The notes below the pieces were generated by a model that ran no database searches, was not told where the DNA came from, and saw only the letters and a list, made by a program, of their open reading frames with translations. From positions 2,790,001 to 2,854,000 of the forward strand of contig OY763490.2 in assembly GCA_963667505.2 (NCBI GenBank): a stretch of 64,000 bases of DNA, given 5' to 3'. Positions within the stretch are counted from its first letter, which is position 1, and every line of letters starts with the position of its first letter. The stretch is from Aldehydirespirator sp963667505 (GTDB lineage Bacteria; Actinomycetota; Acidimicrobiia; Acidimicrobiales; Aldehydirespiratoraceae). The position numbers and the translations under genes were made by a program. Below are positions 1 to 7,868 of this stretch, piece after piece.

Positions 1-357
1 CGCCGAAGCGTCGCTGACGCCTGCGATGCCAGCGGCTCGCTCCATGAACAGCACCATCTCAGCCCGGGCGACGTTGTCGTTGGGCTTGAAGGTGCCGTCC
101 TCATAGCCGACGGTGACGCCGTAGTAGGCGAGGCAGTTGATGGCGTCGCGGAAGTAGTGGCCCTCGGACACGTCGGGGAACATCTTGTCCTCGGTGGCGT
201 CGCCTATGCACGCCGTCAGCGAGGTCGTGTGGTCCGGGGTGCCGGTCGCGGCGGCTGCTGGCCCTGCCGGTCCTGCGGTGGCGAGGAGCGTGGCGATGAG
301 GGCGCCGACGGCGAGTGTGGCCCACCTTGCGCGCCGCTTGTGGTGTGGCTGGGGCAT
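1..357 (-). CDS. SLH-domain exported protein, C-terminus cut by window edge
   Basis: The 119 visible codons run off the left edge. The N-terminus has a basic stretch (HHKRRAR) followed by a hydrophobic segment and an AxA-type site (PAAAA), a typical Sec signal peptide. From about residue 59 there is one S-layer-homology repeat (FPDVSEGHYFRDAINCLAYYG, then the V-G-Y-EDGTFKPN turn and the RAEMVLFMERA helix). SLH repeats normally anchor surface proteins to cell-wall polymers, often in threes; the rest of this protein is outside the window. Start 357 is chosen because it gives the cleanest signal peptide and has AAAGGAGGGG five bases upstream, but two further in-frame starts (387, GTG; 408, ATG) have equally good ribosome binding sites. 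Confidence 0.75.
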   Translation of the reverse strand, partial: MPQPHHKRRARWATLAVGALIATLLATAGPAGPAAAATGTPDHTTSLTACIGDATEDKMFPDVSEGHYFRDAINCLAYYGVTVGYEDGTFKPNDNVARAEMVLFMERAAGIAGVSDASA

Positions 358-422
358 CGGCCCCTCCTTTGCTTGTACCTGGGGCACAGGCCCCTCCAAA
401 CGGGGCATGTGCCCCTCCTTTC
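357..422 (-). promoter_or_regulatory. three tandem translation-initiation sites
   Basis: On the minus strand a unit of GGAGGGG, about three bases, ATG or GTG, then CCCC occurs three times (starts at 408, 387 and 357), all in the same frame as the SLH protein. Each start has a strong Shine-Dalgarno sequence at ideal spacing. It looks like a tandem duplication of the start region. Confidence 0.6.
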
Positions 423-848
423 TATACCTGGTTTCCACCTGTGGCAAGTTCGGCCCGGCCGGACTCGCACGCCTCGTACGCGCGGGCCGAGCGGGGATAA
501 ACCTGGAACACGCTATCAGCGCCGCTCATCGGTTGCACCTCCGCCCGGTCGTTGCTCCGAAACGTTCGGACAACCCTACCACGAGGGCGGGGCTTGTCAC
601 GGGCCGACAGTGTAGCACGCGCCGCGCGCCGAAACGTCCAACCCTGGTCGGTCGAATCGCCTCGGCGGCGGCGCTCCGCGGCGGCGCCCCGCGGCGGGCC
701 GATCCCCGAGCCGCAGCACCTGCGCGTCGTCGCCAACTCGTAACCACGGGCCGCAAGCTAACAACCGTCGCCGGGTGAGGCAAGCATTTCGGATGGTGCA
801 CGAGGCACACCGTGAGGGCATGACGTGAAACAGCCGCGGATCGGGCGC
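423..848. other. intergenic region, no gene seen
   Basis: About 430 bases between the SLH protein and the end of the coiled-coil gene. No frame here shows recognisable protein features. The part next to the SLH gene presumably carries its promoter; I cannot place a convincing -10/-35 pair. Confidence 0.4.
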
Positions 849-1947
849 CTACGGACCGGTGCGCGCGGCGCTGGTTGAGGGGGTCGCGTCGGCGGTGTCG
901 TCGGCGGCGTCGGCGGTGGCGGCGGCGGCTTCGGCGCGGTCGCTCACCGCGCCGAGGATCGCGACCACGGCGTCGGCTCCCGCGGCGGCTTCGTCGGCGG
1001 CCTCGGCCTCGGAGCTGTCGGCGACGGTGCTGTCGGTCACCGCGCCGAGGATCGCGACCACGACGTTGGTGAGCTTGCCCATGTCCTGTCGAACAGAGCT
1101 CAACGTCCCCTCGACGGCACCGAGCCTGTCCTCGACGGCACCGAACCTGTCCTCCACGACACTGGCGAGCTTGCCCATGTCCTGTTGAACAGAGCTCAAC
1201 GTCTCCTCGACGGCACCGAACCTGTCCTCGACGACCGCCTGTCCTCGACGGCACCCAGCCTGTCCTCGACGGCACCGAGCCTGTCCTCGACGGCACCCAG
1301 CCTGTACTCGACGGCACCCAGCCTGTCCTCGACGGCACCGAGCCTGTACTCAAGGCCGTCCATCCTCCTCTCAAGGCCGTACAGCCTGTCCTCGACAGCG
1401 ACCAACTTCTTCTCGATGGCGTCCAACCTGGTTTCGATGACGCCCACCCGGGAGTCGAGCACCGCCACGCCCAGTTCGACGTCGCCGACCCTTGTCACGA
1501 GCCGCTCGACGCCGTCTTCGAGGCGCTCGATCTGATTGCCCATCAGAGTCAGAGGAATGACCAGCAGCACCCCGATGACGCCGACCAACGTCAGGAGGAC
1601 CGCCCGATCGCCGAACGCGGCCCACCGGCCGGCACGCCGAAGCAGGCCCGGCTCCGAGGCAGGGGTCTGCCCGGACGTGGCCGCCGGGTCGTCGGCAACG
1701 GGCGAGGCGGAACCGTGCTGCGGGGGCGGCTCGGACGCCGCGGGATCGGGCACCGGCGACTCGGGCGCGGGCTCGAGCGCCGGCGACTCCGACGCGGGAT
1801 CGGGTAGCTGGGGATCGGACGCCGCGGGCGGCGCGGGATCGGACGCCGCGGGATCCGCGCCTGGGGATCGGGTACCGGCGACTCGGGTGCGGGGTTCATG
1901 CGGGAGGGCGCCTCTGCGACAGAGGTGTGCCTGGGCGGTGCGACCAT
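849..1947 (-). pseudogene. membrane-anchored coiled-coil protein, frame broken in repeats
   Basis: The product has a Pro/Ser/Asp-rich N-terminal region, one transmembrane segment (AVLLTLVGVIGVLLVIPLTL) and a long coiled coil built from 7-residue units such as RLGAVED, encoded by a 21-bp tandem repeat at about 1100-1370. Reading is broken twice: near 1870, where the start MVAPPRHTSVAEAPSR (ATG 1947) is in another frame from the body, and near 1235, where a repeat is 17 instead of 21 bases and the C-terminal part (MGKLASVVEDRFGAVED, stop at 849) continues in a new frame. The body alone reads open from 2011 to 1196. Similar layout to the gene at 19070. Function unknown. The frameshifts may be slippage, decay or sequencing error. 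Confidence 0.55.
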
Positions 1948-2271
1948 GGATGCCTCGCTGGGCCTGTGGCGCGCCGTTCGACGCGCCGACGGACGGATAC
2001 GGAAGGCGCACCGCATGAGCCGGGTGTGCGAGGCATTCAGAGAAGCATATTGGTCAGTAAGTGTTGTGTCAAACTCTGATGTGTCGGCACTGCCTGCTAA
2101 GCACTGAAGATGAGTGGCACAGGCCTAGAGAGGCTTGGGACATAGGCATTTCAGGGCTAAGGCAGGTGGAGGGATGACAGGCTGCCTGATTCTCTGCGGC
2201 GGGTGCTGTCACAGGGGGTGGGCGGTCGGCGCGGGCCGCAGCCGAGTCCGGGTTCACCTAGCCTTCGCGGG
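1948..2271. other. intergenic region of lower GC, no gene seen
   Basis: Between the divergent coiled-coil gene and the GNAT gene. The stretch at about 2040-2200 is visibly less GC-rich than its surroundings, as expected for a divergent promoter region. I see no open frame with protein-like composition and no clear RNA structure. Confidence 0.4.
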
Positions 2272-2810
2272 GTGGATGCGCCCCTGATCCGGCTGGCGAC
2301 GGTGGACGACGCCGAGGCCATCCGGCGCATCTACAACCATGAGGTGGAGCACACCACCCACACGTTCGACCTGGTGCCCCGCTCGCTGGAGGAGCAGCAG
2401 GCCTGGCTGCGAGAGCGCGAGGGTGCGCTGGGCGTGGTGGTGGCCGAGGTCGGCGGGTCGGTGGCCGGCTTCGCCTCGCTGAGCCCGTACCGGCCGCGGG
2501 CCGCGTACCGCACGTCGGTGGAGTCCAGCGTCTACGTGGAGGAGGCGGTGCGGGGCCGGGGCGTCGGCGGGCGGCTGATGGCCGAGATCGTGGAGCTGGC
2601 CACCGCCCGGGGGTTCCACACCATGGTCGCCCGCATCGCCGGGGGCCACGAGGCGTCGATCCGGCTGCACGAGGCCGTCGGGTTCACAGTCGTCGGCACC
2701 GAGCGGGAGGTGGGCCGCAAGTTCGGCACCTGGCTCGACGTAGTGGTCATGCAGCGCATGCTCGGCCTGACCGCAGGGGCCGGGCTGCGTGGGCCGGGGC
2801 CGCGGACTGA
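2272..2810 (+). CDS. GNAT-family N-acetyltransferase (phosphinothricin-acetyltransferase type), 3' end uncertain
   Basis: Starting at GTG 2272 the protein reads VDAPLIRLATVDDAEAIRR, a classic GNAT N-terminus, with the acetyl-CoA-binding V-x-x-x-x-RGRGVGGRLM motif and the C-terminal ASIRLHEAVGFTVVGT segment. This resembles the Pat/YncA-type acetyltransferases that acylate small amines or herbicide-like amino acids. The family is about 165-180 residues, which predicts an end between 2765 and 2810. In this frame, however, no stop occurs until 4545, antisense through the whole next gene. TGA triplets lie in the other frames at 2768 and 2808, so a lost or frameshifted stop is likely. The end given here is the second of these and is approximate. 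Confidence 0.65.
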
Positions 2811-2826
2811 GGCGACGCGGGGGCGG

Positions 2827-4446
2827 CTACGGGGAGGCGGCGCGCCAGGCCCGCAGGGCGTCGGTAAGCCCCTCGACCAGCGGCCGTATCCCACTGTCGG
2901 GTCTGGCAGCCTCAAGGCGCGCCACGCGGCGGCAGATGTCGGAAGCGTCGAGACGCAGAGCCTCGGCCAGACCCCGGAGCTTGCTCTTGGCGATGTTGGA
3001 GGCCGAGTCGGAGGCGGTGTCGTACAAGGCGTCAAGGCGGTGTCGCTGTCTGTCGATCTCACGAGCATCCAGGCCAAGCGCAGCGGCCCCGCCGACCGCA
3101 CCGTCTCCATGAGCAGCGGCCCCGCCGACCGCAGCGCCGTCGCTGACAGCAGCGGCCCCGCCGAGGCGATCCAGTTGGCCCCACACCCAGGCCTCGGGTC
3201 CGGCGCGGCCGGGGAGGAACAGCACCGGAACGTCGGTGCCGGCTCGGGCCTTGATCCTCTCTGCCAAACCGGTGGCTCGTTCGTCGCCGTCGATCACGAA
3301 GACGAAGTGGTGGACCTGGCCGAACTTGCGGAACGCAGCGGCGTGAGCGGGGAACTCCGAAGCGCCGGTGTCTCGGCCGATGCGGACGGTCTCCCTCGCG
3401 ATCCCCTCCCTGGGCAGCAGATCGTCGAGAACTCCGTGGAGCACGCCCTCGGCCGCTTCGTCCTCGCACAGCACGTTGAGGGTCTCATGGGAGCGGCCGT
3501 AGAGGGCGTCCTGCACCATGTCCCGGTAGGGCCGACGCACCACCACCCGGCCGGCGTCGTTGCGCTCCAGGAAGATGCGGGCGTGCGGCGGCACCGAGTC
3601 GAGCACCACCGGGCTATGGGAGGTGACGATCACCTGCAGGTCGTTGCGCAGGGCCAGCTGCTGCAGCTGCAGCATCAGGAGTTGCTGCAGCCACGGGTGC
3701 AGGCCTGCCTCCACCTCGTCGATCAGCACGAGCGCACCGTCAAGCTGGGCGACCTCCTGGGACAGCCTCAGAATCGACCTCTCGCCAGCGGCCATGTGCA
3801 GCTCGGAGTATTCCGCGCCGCCCTGCTGGGCAGCGAAGAGCAGGCTCCTGCTCCCGCTGGACAGATCGACGACCTCGGAGTACCGGAACGGGAGCATCTG
3901 CTGCGCGAACTCGATCTGAGAGGCCGTCAGGGGCGTCTCGTCGGGCCGGGTGCTGAGCCTCGACATGCTCAGAACGCCGCGCACCTCCGAGGGGTTGCTC
4001 AGGTTGCTGAGCGTTCTGAGGTACACCTGTCGCTCCGGCTGGGCGCCGCCTCGGCGTCCCATGTAGCTGCGGTTCCAGCTCTTGGCACGCCTCCAGCGCA
4101 TCGAGCTCCGGCCCTCCGGCGTTGCATACTCGAACTCGAGGACGACCTCGCGCCGGGCGTCCTCGCGTCCTCCGGCCTTGGGGCGATAGTCCGGGAAGAG
4201 GGTCGACGGAACAAAGTCCTTGACTCCCGCGGACGGCACCTTGTATGCGCAGGCCGCCGCGAACAGCACGGTCGACTTGCCGGTGGCGTTGGCGCCCGCG
4301 ATGACGCTCACGGGGTAGTCGAACACGATTCGGAGATCATCGAGGCCGCGGAGGCCGTCCAGGCGAACCTCGGTCAGAAGGTGAGCCATATGGGGCTTCT
4401 TGCCCTGCAGCTGCTCCCAGAGGCTTCTGAGTCGCTTCTCGATCAT
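2827..4446 (-). CDS. OLD-like ATPase with putative TOPRIM domain
   Basis: About 539 residues. The N-terminal ABC-type ATPase has Walker A GANATGKST (51-59), an SSGSRSLLFA signature-like stretch, Walker B ALVLIDEVEAGLHP and an SHSPVVL switch histidine. The C-terminal half has an acidic start (LCEDEAAEGVL) and VFVIDGDE, which fit the E...DxD pattern of a TOPRIM nuclease; this makes it OLD-like, a family of ATP-dependent nucleases often tied to phage defence. An Ala/Gly-rich repeat interrupts the C-terminal part. Start 4446 is chosen for the GAAGGA sequence about eight bases upstream; ATG 4485 is an alternative. It lies alone beside tRNA-Tyr, a common site for accessory genes. No paired helicase is seen, so the defence role is inference. 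Confidence 0.75.
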   Translation of the reverse strand: MIEKRLRSLWEQLQGKKPHMAHLLTEVRLDGLRGLDDLRIVFDYPVSVIAGANATGKSTVLFAAACAYKVPSAGVKDFVPSTLFPDYRPKAGGREDARREVVLEFEYATPEGRSSMRWRRAKSWNRSYMGRRGGAQPERQVYLRTLSNLSNPSEVRGVLSMSRLSTRPDETPLTASQIEFAQQMLPFRYSEVVDLSSGSRSLLFAAQQGGAEYSELHMAAGERSILRLSQEVAQLDGALVLIDEVEAGLHPWLQQLLMLQLQQLALRNDLQVIVTSHSPVVLDSVPPHARIFLERNDAGRVVVRRPYRDMVQDALYGRSHETLNVLCEDEAAEGVLHGVLDDLLPREGIARETVRIGRDTGASEFPAHAAAFRKFGQVHHFVFVIDGDERATGLAERIKARAGTDVPVLFLPGRAGPEAWVWGQLDRLGGAAAVSDGAAVGGAAAHGDGAVGGAAALGLDAREIDRQRHRLDALYDTASDSASNIAKSKLRGLAEALRLDASDICRRVARLEAARPDSGIRPLVEGLTDALRAWRAASP

Positions 4447-4511
4447 GTCGGGTCCTTCGGACTGCAGCCGGGCGCCGTGCGCCATGGCCCGCAGCCAGCG
4501 CAGGCGATCTG

Positions 4512-4593
4512 TGGGCCGGGGAGGATTCGAACCTCCGTAGGCTAAGCCGACGGGTTTACAGCCCGTTCCCTTTGGCCGCTCGGGCACCGACCC
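4512..4593 (-). tRNA. tRNA-Tyr (GTA)
   Basis: Class II tRNA of 82 nt. Acceptor stem GGGTCGG pairs with CCGGCCC (one G-T pair). The anticodon arm ACGGG-CTGTAAA-CCCGT gives anticodon GTA. There is a long variable arm, as expected for bacterial tRNA-Tyr, and a T arm GGAGG-TTCGAAT-CCTCC. The CCA end is not encoded. Confidence 0.93.
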
Positions 4594-4680
4594 GTACCGG
4601 CGGGCACGATACCATTGCCGACCTGGAACCGTGCGGCTCCGACCCTGGGGCCAGCCGAGCGATTGGCGGTGCAGCGAGCC

Positions 4681-5169
4681 ATGCCGACCTTCGACGTAGT
4701 GAGCCGACTCGACATGCAGGAAGTCCGCAACGCCGTGGACCAGGCGAGCCGGGAGGTGTCCACCCGCTACGACTTCCGCAACACCGGCTCGTCGGTGGTG
4801 CTGGGCGACGGCGCCATCACGCTGGCCTCGTCCACCGAGGACCGGCTGGCGGCGGCGCGCCAAGTATTAGAGGAGAAGCTGGTGCGGCGGAAGGTGTCGC
4901 TCAAGGCGCTCGACTACGGCCGGGTGCAGGAGGCGGCCGGGGCCACCGTGCGCCAGGTGGCGTCGCTGCGGGCCGGCATCTCCAGCGACAGCGCCCGAGA
5001 GCTCAACAAGATGATCAAGGGCCTCGGTATCAAGGGCGTGCAGTCGTCCACCCAGGGCGACCAGCTGCGGGTGCAGTCCAAGAAGCGCGACGACCTGCAA
5101 GCGGTGATCGCCGCCCTGAAGGACTCGGACTACCACCTCCCCCTCCAATACATAAACTTCCGCGACTAG
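4681..5169 (+). CDS. yajQ: YajQ-family nucleotide-binding protein
   Basis: The 162-residue product is typical of the YajQ/DUF520 family: N-terminus MPTFDVVSRLDMQEVRNAVDQA, then the RYDFR strand, ARELNKMIKGLGIKGVQ and the C-terminus QYINFRD. These small proteins have two ferredoxin-like domains and bind nucleotides; in some bacteria they sense cyclic di-GMP. Start 4681 gives the exact family N-terminus, although upstream in-frame ATG 4615 is open. It has no obvious operon partner; the tRNA gene precedes it on the other strand. Confidence 0.92.
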   Translation: MPTFDVVSRLDMQEVRNAVDQASREVSTRYDFRNTGSSVVLGDGAITLASSTEDRLAAARQVLEEKLVRRKVSLKALDYGRVQEAAGATVRQVASLRAGISSDSARELNKMIKGLGIKGVQSSTQGDQLRVQSKKRDDLQAVIAALKDSDYHLPLQYINFRD

Positions 5170-5193
5170 CTGAACATGCGGCCGAAACCGCCG
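5169..5193 (-). repeat. 25-bp displaced fragment of htpX
   Basis: Bases 5169-5193 match htpX coding sequence at 6859-6883 with one mismatch. Together with the fragment at 6121-6197 it shows that pieces of the htpX 3' end were copied during insertion of the toxin-antitoxin-like unit. Confidence 0.7.
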
Positions 5194-5198
5194 CTTTA

Positions 5199-5252
5199 GG
5201 ATGTATAATGCTGTTCCAGTATATATAGTGTATCACGGGTAGGAGCAGCAGC
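5199..5252 (+). promoter_or_regulatory. AT-rich promoter/operator of the toxin-antitoxin-like unit, copy 1
   Basis: An unusually AT-rich stretch in GC-rich DNA: TATAAT at 5204-5209, then CAGTATATATAG and GTGTATCAC, and AGGAG at 5241-5245 ahead of the ATG at 5253. The same stretch recurs almost unchanged at 6233-6286. The partly symmetrical TATA-rich core is a plausible binding site for the antitoxin itself (inference). Confidence 0.55.
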
Positions 5253-5768
5253 ATGAGACTGAAGGATGCGATCCGACAGGCCGACGGACCCGAGACAAGC
5301 GCCGCCTCCGCCGCCGCGCCCGCCAGCGATAGCGTGACCCTCGTGGGCGGCACCAAGCCCGGCGATGTGATGCGCGACGAACGAGTATCCGAGCCCGGCG
5401 CGGCCAAGGGCACATGGCCCGACGACCCGGACGCCGACTGGCCGACCGACGACGAGATCCGTCAGCACCTGCTGGAGGAGATCACGGAACTCGTGGAGGG
5501 TCGGGACCCTCGCTGCATGAGCGTCGACGAGGTCCAGGACGCGATCAAGAACCGCTTTCCAGGGCTCGAGGCGAAGGAGGCTGAGGCTGGGGCGTGGGTT
5601 GCAGTCGATCTCGACGAGGACAGCCTGCCCGACCCGGACGCCGACATCGCGGCGGGCCGGTACACCGCCTACGAGAGTTCCGAGGAGTTTCTCGCCTCCT
5701 TCTTTCTGATCTCCCCGAAAATGTTGCTCGACGCCGGGGTGGCATCCAAACTGACACCACATTCCTGA
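5253..5768 (+). CDS. antitoxin-like protein, copy 1
   Basis: 171 residues, strongly acidic. The N-terminus MRLKDAIRQADGPETSAASA is shared almost exactly with the copy at 6287, and the C-terminal part DPDADIAAGRYTAYES-SEEFLASF resembles the C-terminal tail of Phd-type antitoxins, which wraps its toxin. I recognise no DNA-binding fold with certainty. Start 5253 has AGGAG eight bases upstream. A RelE-like gene follows after nine bases, so this is most likely the antitoxin of a type II pair. The assignment rests on gene order, acidity and the tail motif, not on a firm family match. Confidence 0.6.
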   Translation: MRLKDAIRQADGPETSAASAAAPASDSVTLVGGTKPGDVMRDERVSEPGAAKGTWPDDPDADWPTDDEIRQHLLEEITELVEGRDPRCMSVDEVQDAIKNRFPGLEAKEAEAGAWVAVDLDEDSLPDPDADIAAGRYTAYESSEEFLASFFLISPKMLLDAGVASKLTPHS

Positions 5769-5777
5769 GTTCAGGAC

Positions 5778-6086
5778 ATGCCAACGGAACACCGTTCCGC
5801 TGCCTTTCGACGCGATCTTCTGAGGATGACGCCAACCCAGCAAGATCGCTTTCGGGTAGCGGTAGCTAGGTTCGTCGCAGACCTTCGTGACATGGAGGCG
5901 GGGCGGCGCAGTTCGTTTCGCCCCGGCTTTCGAGTGAAGGGCGTGAAGGGCGCGCCGGGCGTGTTCGAGATGACTTGGGCGCCCGACGGCAGGGCGACCT
6001 TCTCGTGGGGCGAGGAACGGATCGCGGGCCAGCGGCACGTCATCTGGCGCCGCTGCGGCACGCACGACATCCTCGACCGCCCCTGA
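5778..6086 (+). CDS. RelE/ParE-like toxin
   Basis: 102 residues, basic. The pattern FRPGFRVKGVKGAPGVFEMTW, APDGRATFSWGEE and HVIWRRCGTHDIL matches an actinobacterial RelE-like family in which the beta-sheet core is followed by a His-containing C-terminus. RelE-type toxins cut mRNA on the ribosome; ParE-type poison gyrase; the motif alone does not decide which. It starts nine bases after the antitoxin-like gene and is presumably co-transcribed from the promoter near 5204. The second copy of the unit has lost this gene. Confidence 0.6.
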   Translation: MPTEHRSAAFRRDLLRMTPTQQDRFRVAVARFVADLRDMEAGRRSSFRPGFRVKGVKGAPGVFEMTWAPDGRATFSWGEERIAGQRHVIWRRCGTHDILDRP

Positions 6087-6120
6087 CCGCTCTCGACCGC
6101 CCTAGGCGGGTTGTGCTGGG

Positions 6121-6197
6121 CTGGGGTGGCTAGGGCCTAGGACCAGTTGCCGGAGTTGAGGCGGCGGATGCGCTCGGCCGTGGGCGGGTGGGTGCTG
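6121..6197 (-). repeat. 77-bp duplicated htpX 3' end
   Basis: Identical to 6786-6862 except for one base, and includes the htpX stop codon and last codons. It sits between the toxin gene and the second promoter copy, so the stop region of htpX now exists twice. Confidence 0.85.
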
Positions 6198-6226
6198 GCG
6201 GGGCGGGGCGTTCGGGTGTGGTGAGC

Positions 6227-6286
6227 GCTTTAGGATGTATAATGCTGTTCCAGTATATATAGTGTATCATGGGTAGGAGCAGCAGC
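6227..6286 (+). promoter_or_regulatory. AT-rich promoter/operator, copy 2
   Basis: Same sequence as copy 1 from GCTTTAGGATG onward with a single change (TATCAT for TATCAC); TATAAT lies at 6238-6243. Upstream sequences of the two copies differ, so the conserved block itself must hold the regulatory signals. Confidence 0.55.
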
Positions 6287-6805
6287 ATGAGACTGAAGGA
6301 TGCGATCCGACAGGCCGACGGACCCGAGACAAGCGCCGCCTCCGCCGCCGCGCCCGCCAGCGATAGCGTGACCCTCGTGGGCGGCGACAAGCCTGGCCAT
6401 GTGATGCGCGACGAACGAGTATCCGAGCCCGGCGCGGCCAAGGGCACATGGCCCGACGACCCGAACGCCGACTGGCCGACCGACGAGGAGGTCTATGAGG
6501 ACATGCTCGACGGGCTCCAGGAACTTCTGGAGGGCCGAGACCCCCGCAACATGACTGTTGGGGAGATCCAAGACGCTCTCAAGGCACGCTTCCCGGAGCT
6601 CGAAACCAAGGTCGCCGCAACCAGAGCGAGGCTCACGAAAGGTGCGGGCGAGGACGATGCGCCCGACCCGGACGCCGACATCGCGGCGGGCCGGTACACC
6701 TTCTACGAGAACGGGGAGGAGCTACGCGCCTCCTTCTTCCTGCACCACCCCGACATGTTGCACAGCGCCGGGGTGGCATCCTCGGCTGGGGTGGTTAGGG
6801 CCTAG
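6287..6805 (+). CDS. antitoxin-like protein, copy 2 (no toxin partner)
   Basis: 172 residues. The first 60 or so residues and the DPDADIAAGRYT segment are nearly identical to the copy at 5253, but the middle (EEVYEDMLDGLQELLEGRDPRN, ELETKVAATRARL) differs clearly. No toxin follows; the gene converges on htpX and overlaps its end by four bases. It is therefore an orphan antitoxin-like paralogue that may still bind the shared operator or neutralise the toxin at 5778 (inference). ATG 6287 has the same AGGAG site as copy 1. Confidence 0.6.
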   Translation: MRLKDAIRQADGPETSAASAAAPASDSVTLVGGDKPGHVMRDERVSEPGAAKGTWPDDPNADWPTDEEVYEDMLDGLQELLEGRDPRNMTVGEIQDALKARFPELETKVAATRARLTKGAGEDDAPDPDADIAAGRYTFYENGEELRASFFLHHPDMLHSAGVASSAGVVRA

Positions 6806-7665
6806 GACCAGTTGCCGGAGTTGAGGCGGCGGATGCGCTCGGCCGTGGGCGGGTGGGTGCTGAACAGGCGGCCGAAACCGCCGCCCCCGCCGCCGCCGCG
6901 GGCCTGGGCCTTCAGCGGGTCGATGATGTAGTTGGACGCCTGGCTGGGATTCACGCCCGACGGGATGCGCTGCGAGTAGGCGTCGAGACGCTCCAGCGCC
7001 CGGGCCAGCGGACGGCCGTCGCCGATCAGCTTGGCCGCCGAGGCGTCGGCCTGGAACTCGCGGCTGCGGGAGATGGCGGCCTGGATCATCGTGGCCGCGA
7101 TCGGGGCGAGGATGGCGAAGGCGAGCTGGCCGATCGGGTTGTCTCGGTCGTCGCGCCCGCCGGCGAAGATCGCGCCCCACATGGCCATGTTGGCGGCGAA
7201 CGTGACCGCCATGCCGATGGCCGCGGCCACCGAGCCGATGAGGATGTCGCGGTTGCGGATGTGGGCCAACTCGTGGGCGAGCACGCCGCGGATCTCGTCC
7301 CAGCCCATGGCCTGGGTGAGGCCTGCGGTGATGCACACGGCCGCGTTGTCGGGGTTGCGGCCGGTGGCGAACGCGTTGGGCTGCGGATTGGGCGACATGT
7401 AGAGCCTCGGCATCGGCATCTGCGCCCGGCTGCACAGTTCGGCCATGATCTCGTGGTAGCGGGGCATCTCGGCCGCGCTCACCAGCTTGGCCCTCGCCGA
7501 GGCGATGGCGAGCTTGTCGCTCATCCAGTAGGCGCCGCCCGCCATGGCGAGGCCCAGCAGCAGGCCGAGCACCAGACCGGTCTGCTGGCCGATCGCCCCG
7601 CCGACCACGATGCACAGGCCGCCGAGCAGGGACAGCAGCGCGAACGTCTTCGCCGTGTTCACCAT
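6802..7665 (-). CDS. htpX: HtpX-like membrane zinc metalloprotease (M48)
   Basis: 287 residues. Two N-terminal transmembrane segments (10-24, 30-46) are followed by the zinc site HELAH (131-135), another hydrophobic hairpin (144-180), and the downstream SREFQADASAAKL glutamate motif that supplies the third zinc ligand. HtpX degrades misfolded membrane proteins, with the active site facing the cytoplasm. The last part ends in FGRLFSTHPPTAERIRRLNSGNWS, standard for the family, so the gene is complete even though fragments of its 3' end are scattered upstream of the neighbouring antitoxin-like copies. ATG 7665 has GGGAGG upstream. Confidence 0.93.
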   Translation of the reverse strand: MVNTAKTFALLSLLGGLCIVVGGAIGQQTGLVLGLLLGLAMAGGAYWMSDKLAIASARAKLVSAAEMPRYHEIMAELCSRAQMPMPRLYMSPNPQPNAFATGRNPDNAAVCITAGLTQAMGWDEIRGVLAHELAHIRNRDILIGSVAAAIGMAVTFAANMAMWGAIFAGGRDDRDNPIGQLAFAILAPIAATMIQAAISRSREFQADASAAKLIGDGRPLARALERLDAYSQRIPSGVNPSQASNYIIDPLKAQARGGGGGGGFGRLFSTHPPTAERIRRLNSGNWS

Positions 7666-7868
7666 GGTGTGCCACCTCCCGCCGAACCGACACCGTGAAC
7701 GGCCCTCAACCTACGCCCGCCGCGGCCCCGACGCACCGGGGACGGGTCGATGCCGCTGTTCGCTCCGACGATTCCCAATGGCAACCCTCCAGCGGACTTC
7801 ACGGCCTGCCCGAATGGTCCACAGATATGTCCACAGGGTGAGCGAACCGCGGTAGCGTTCCACGCGTG

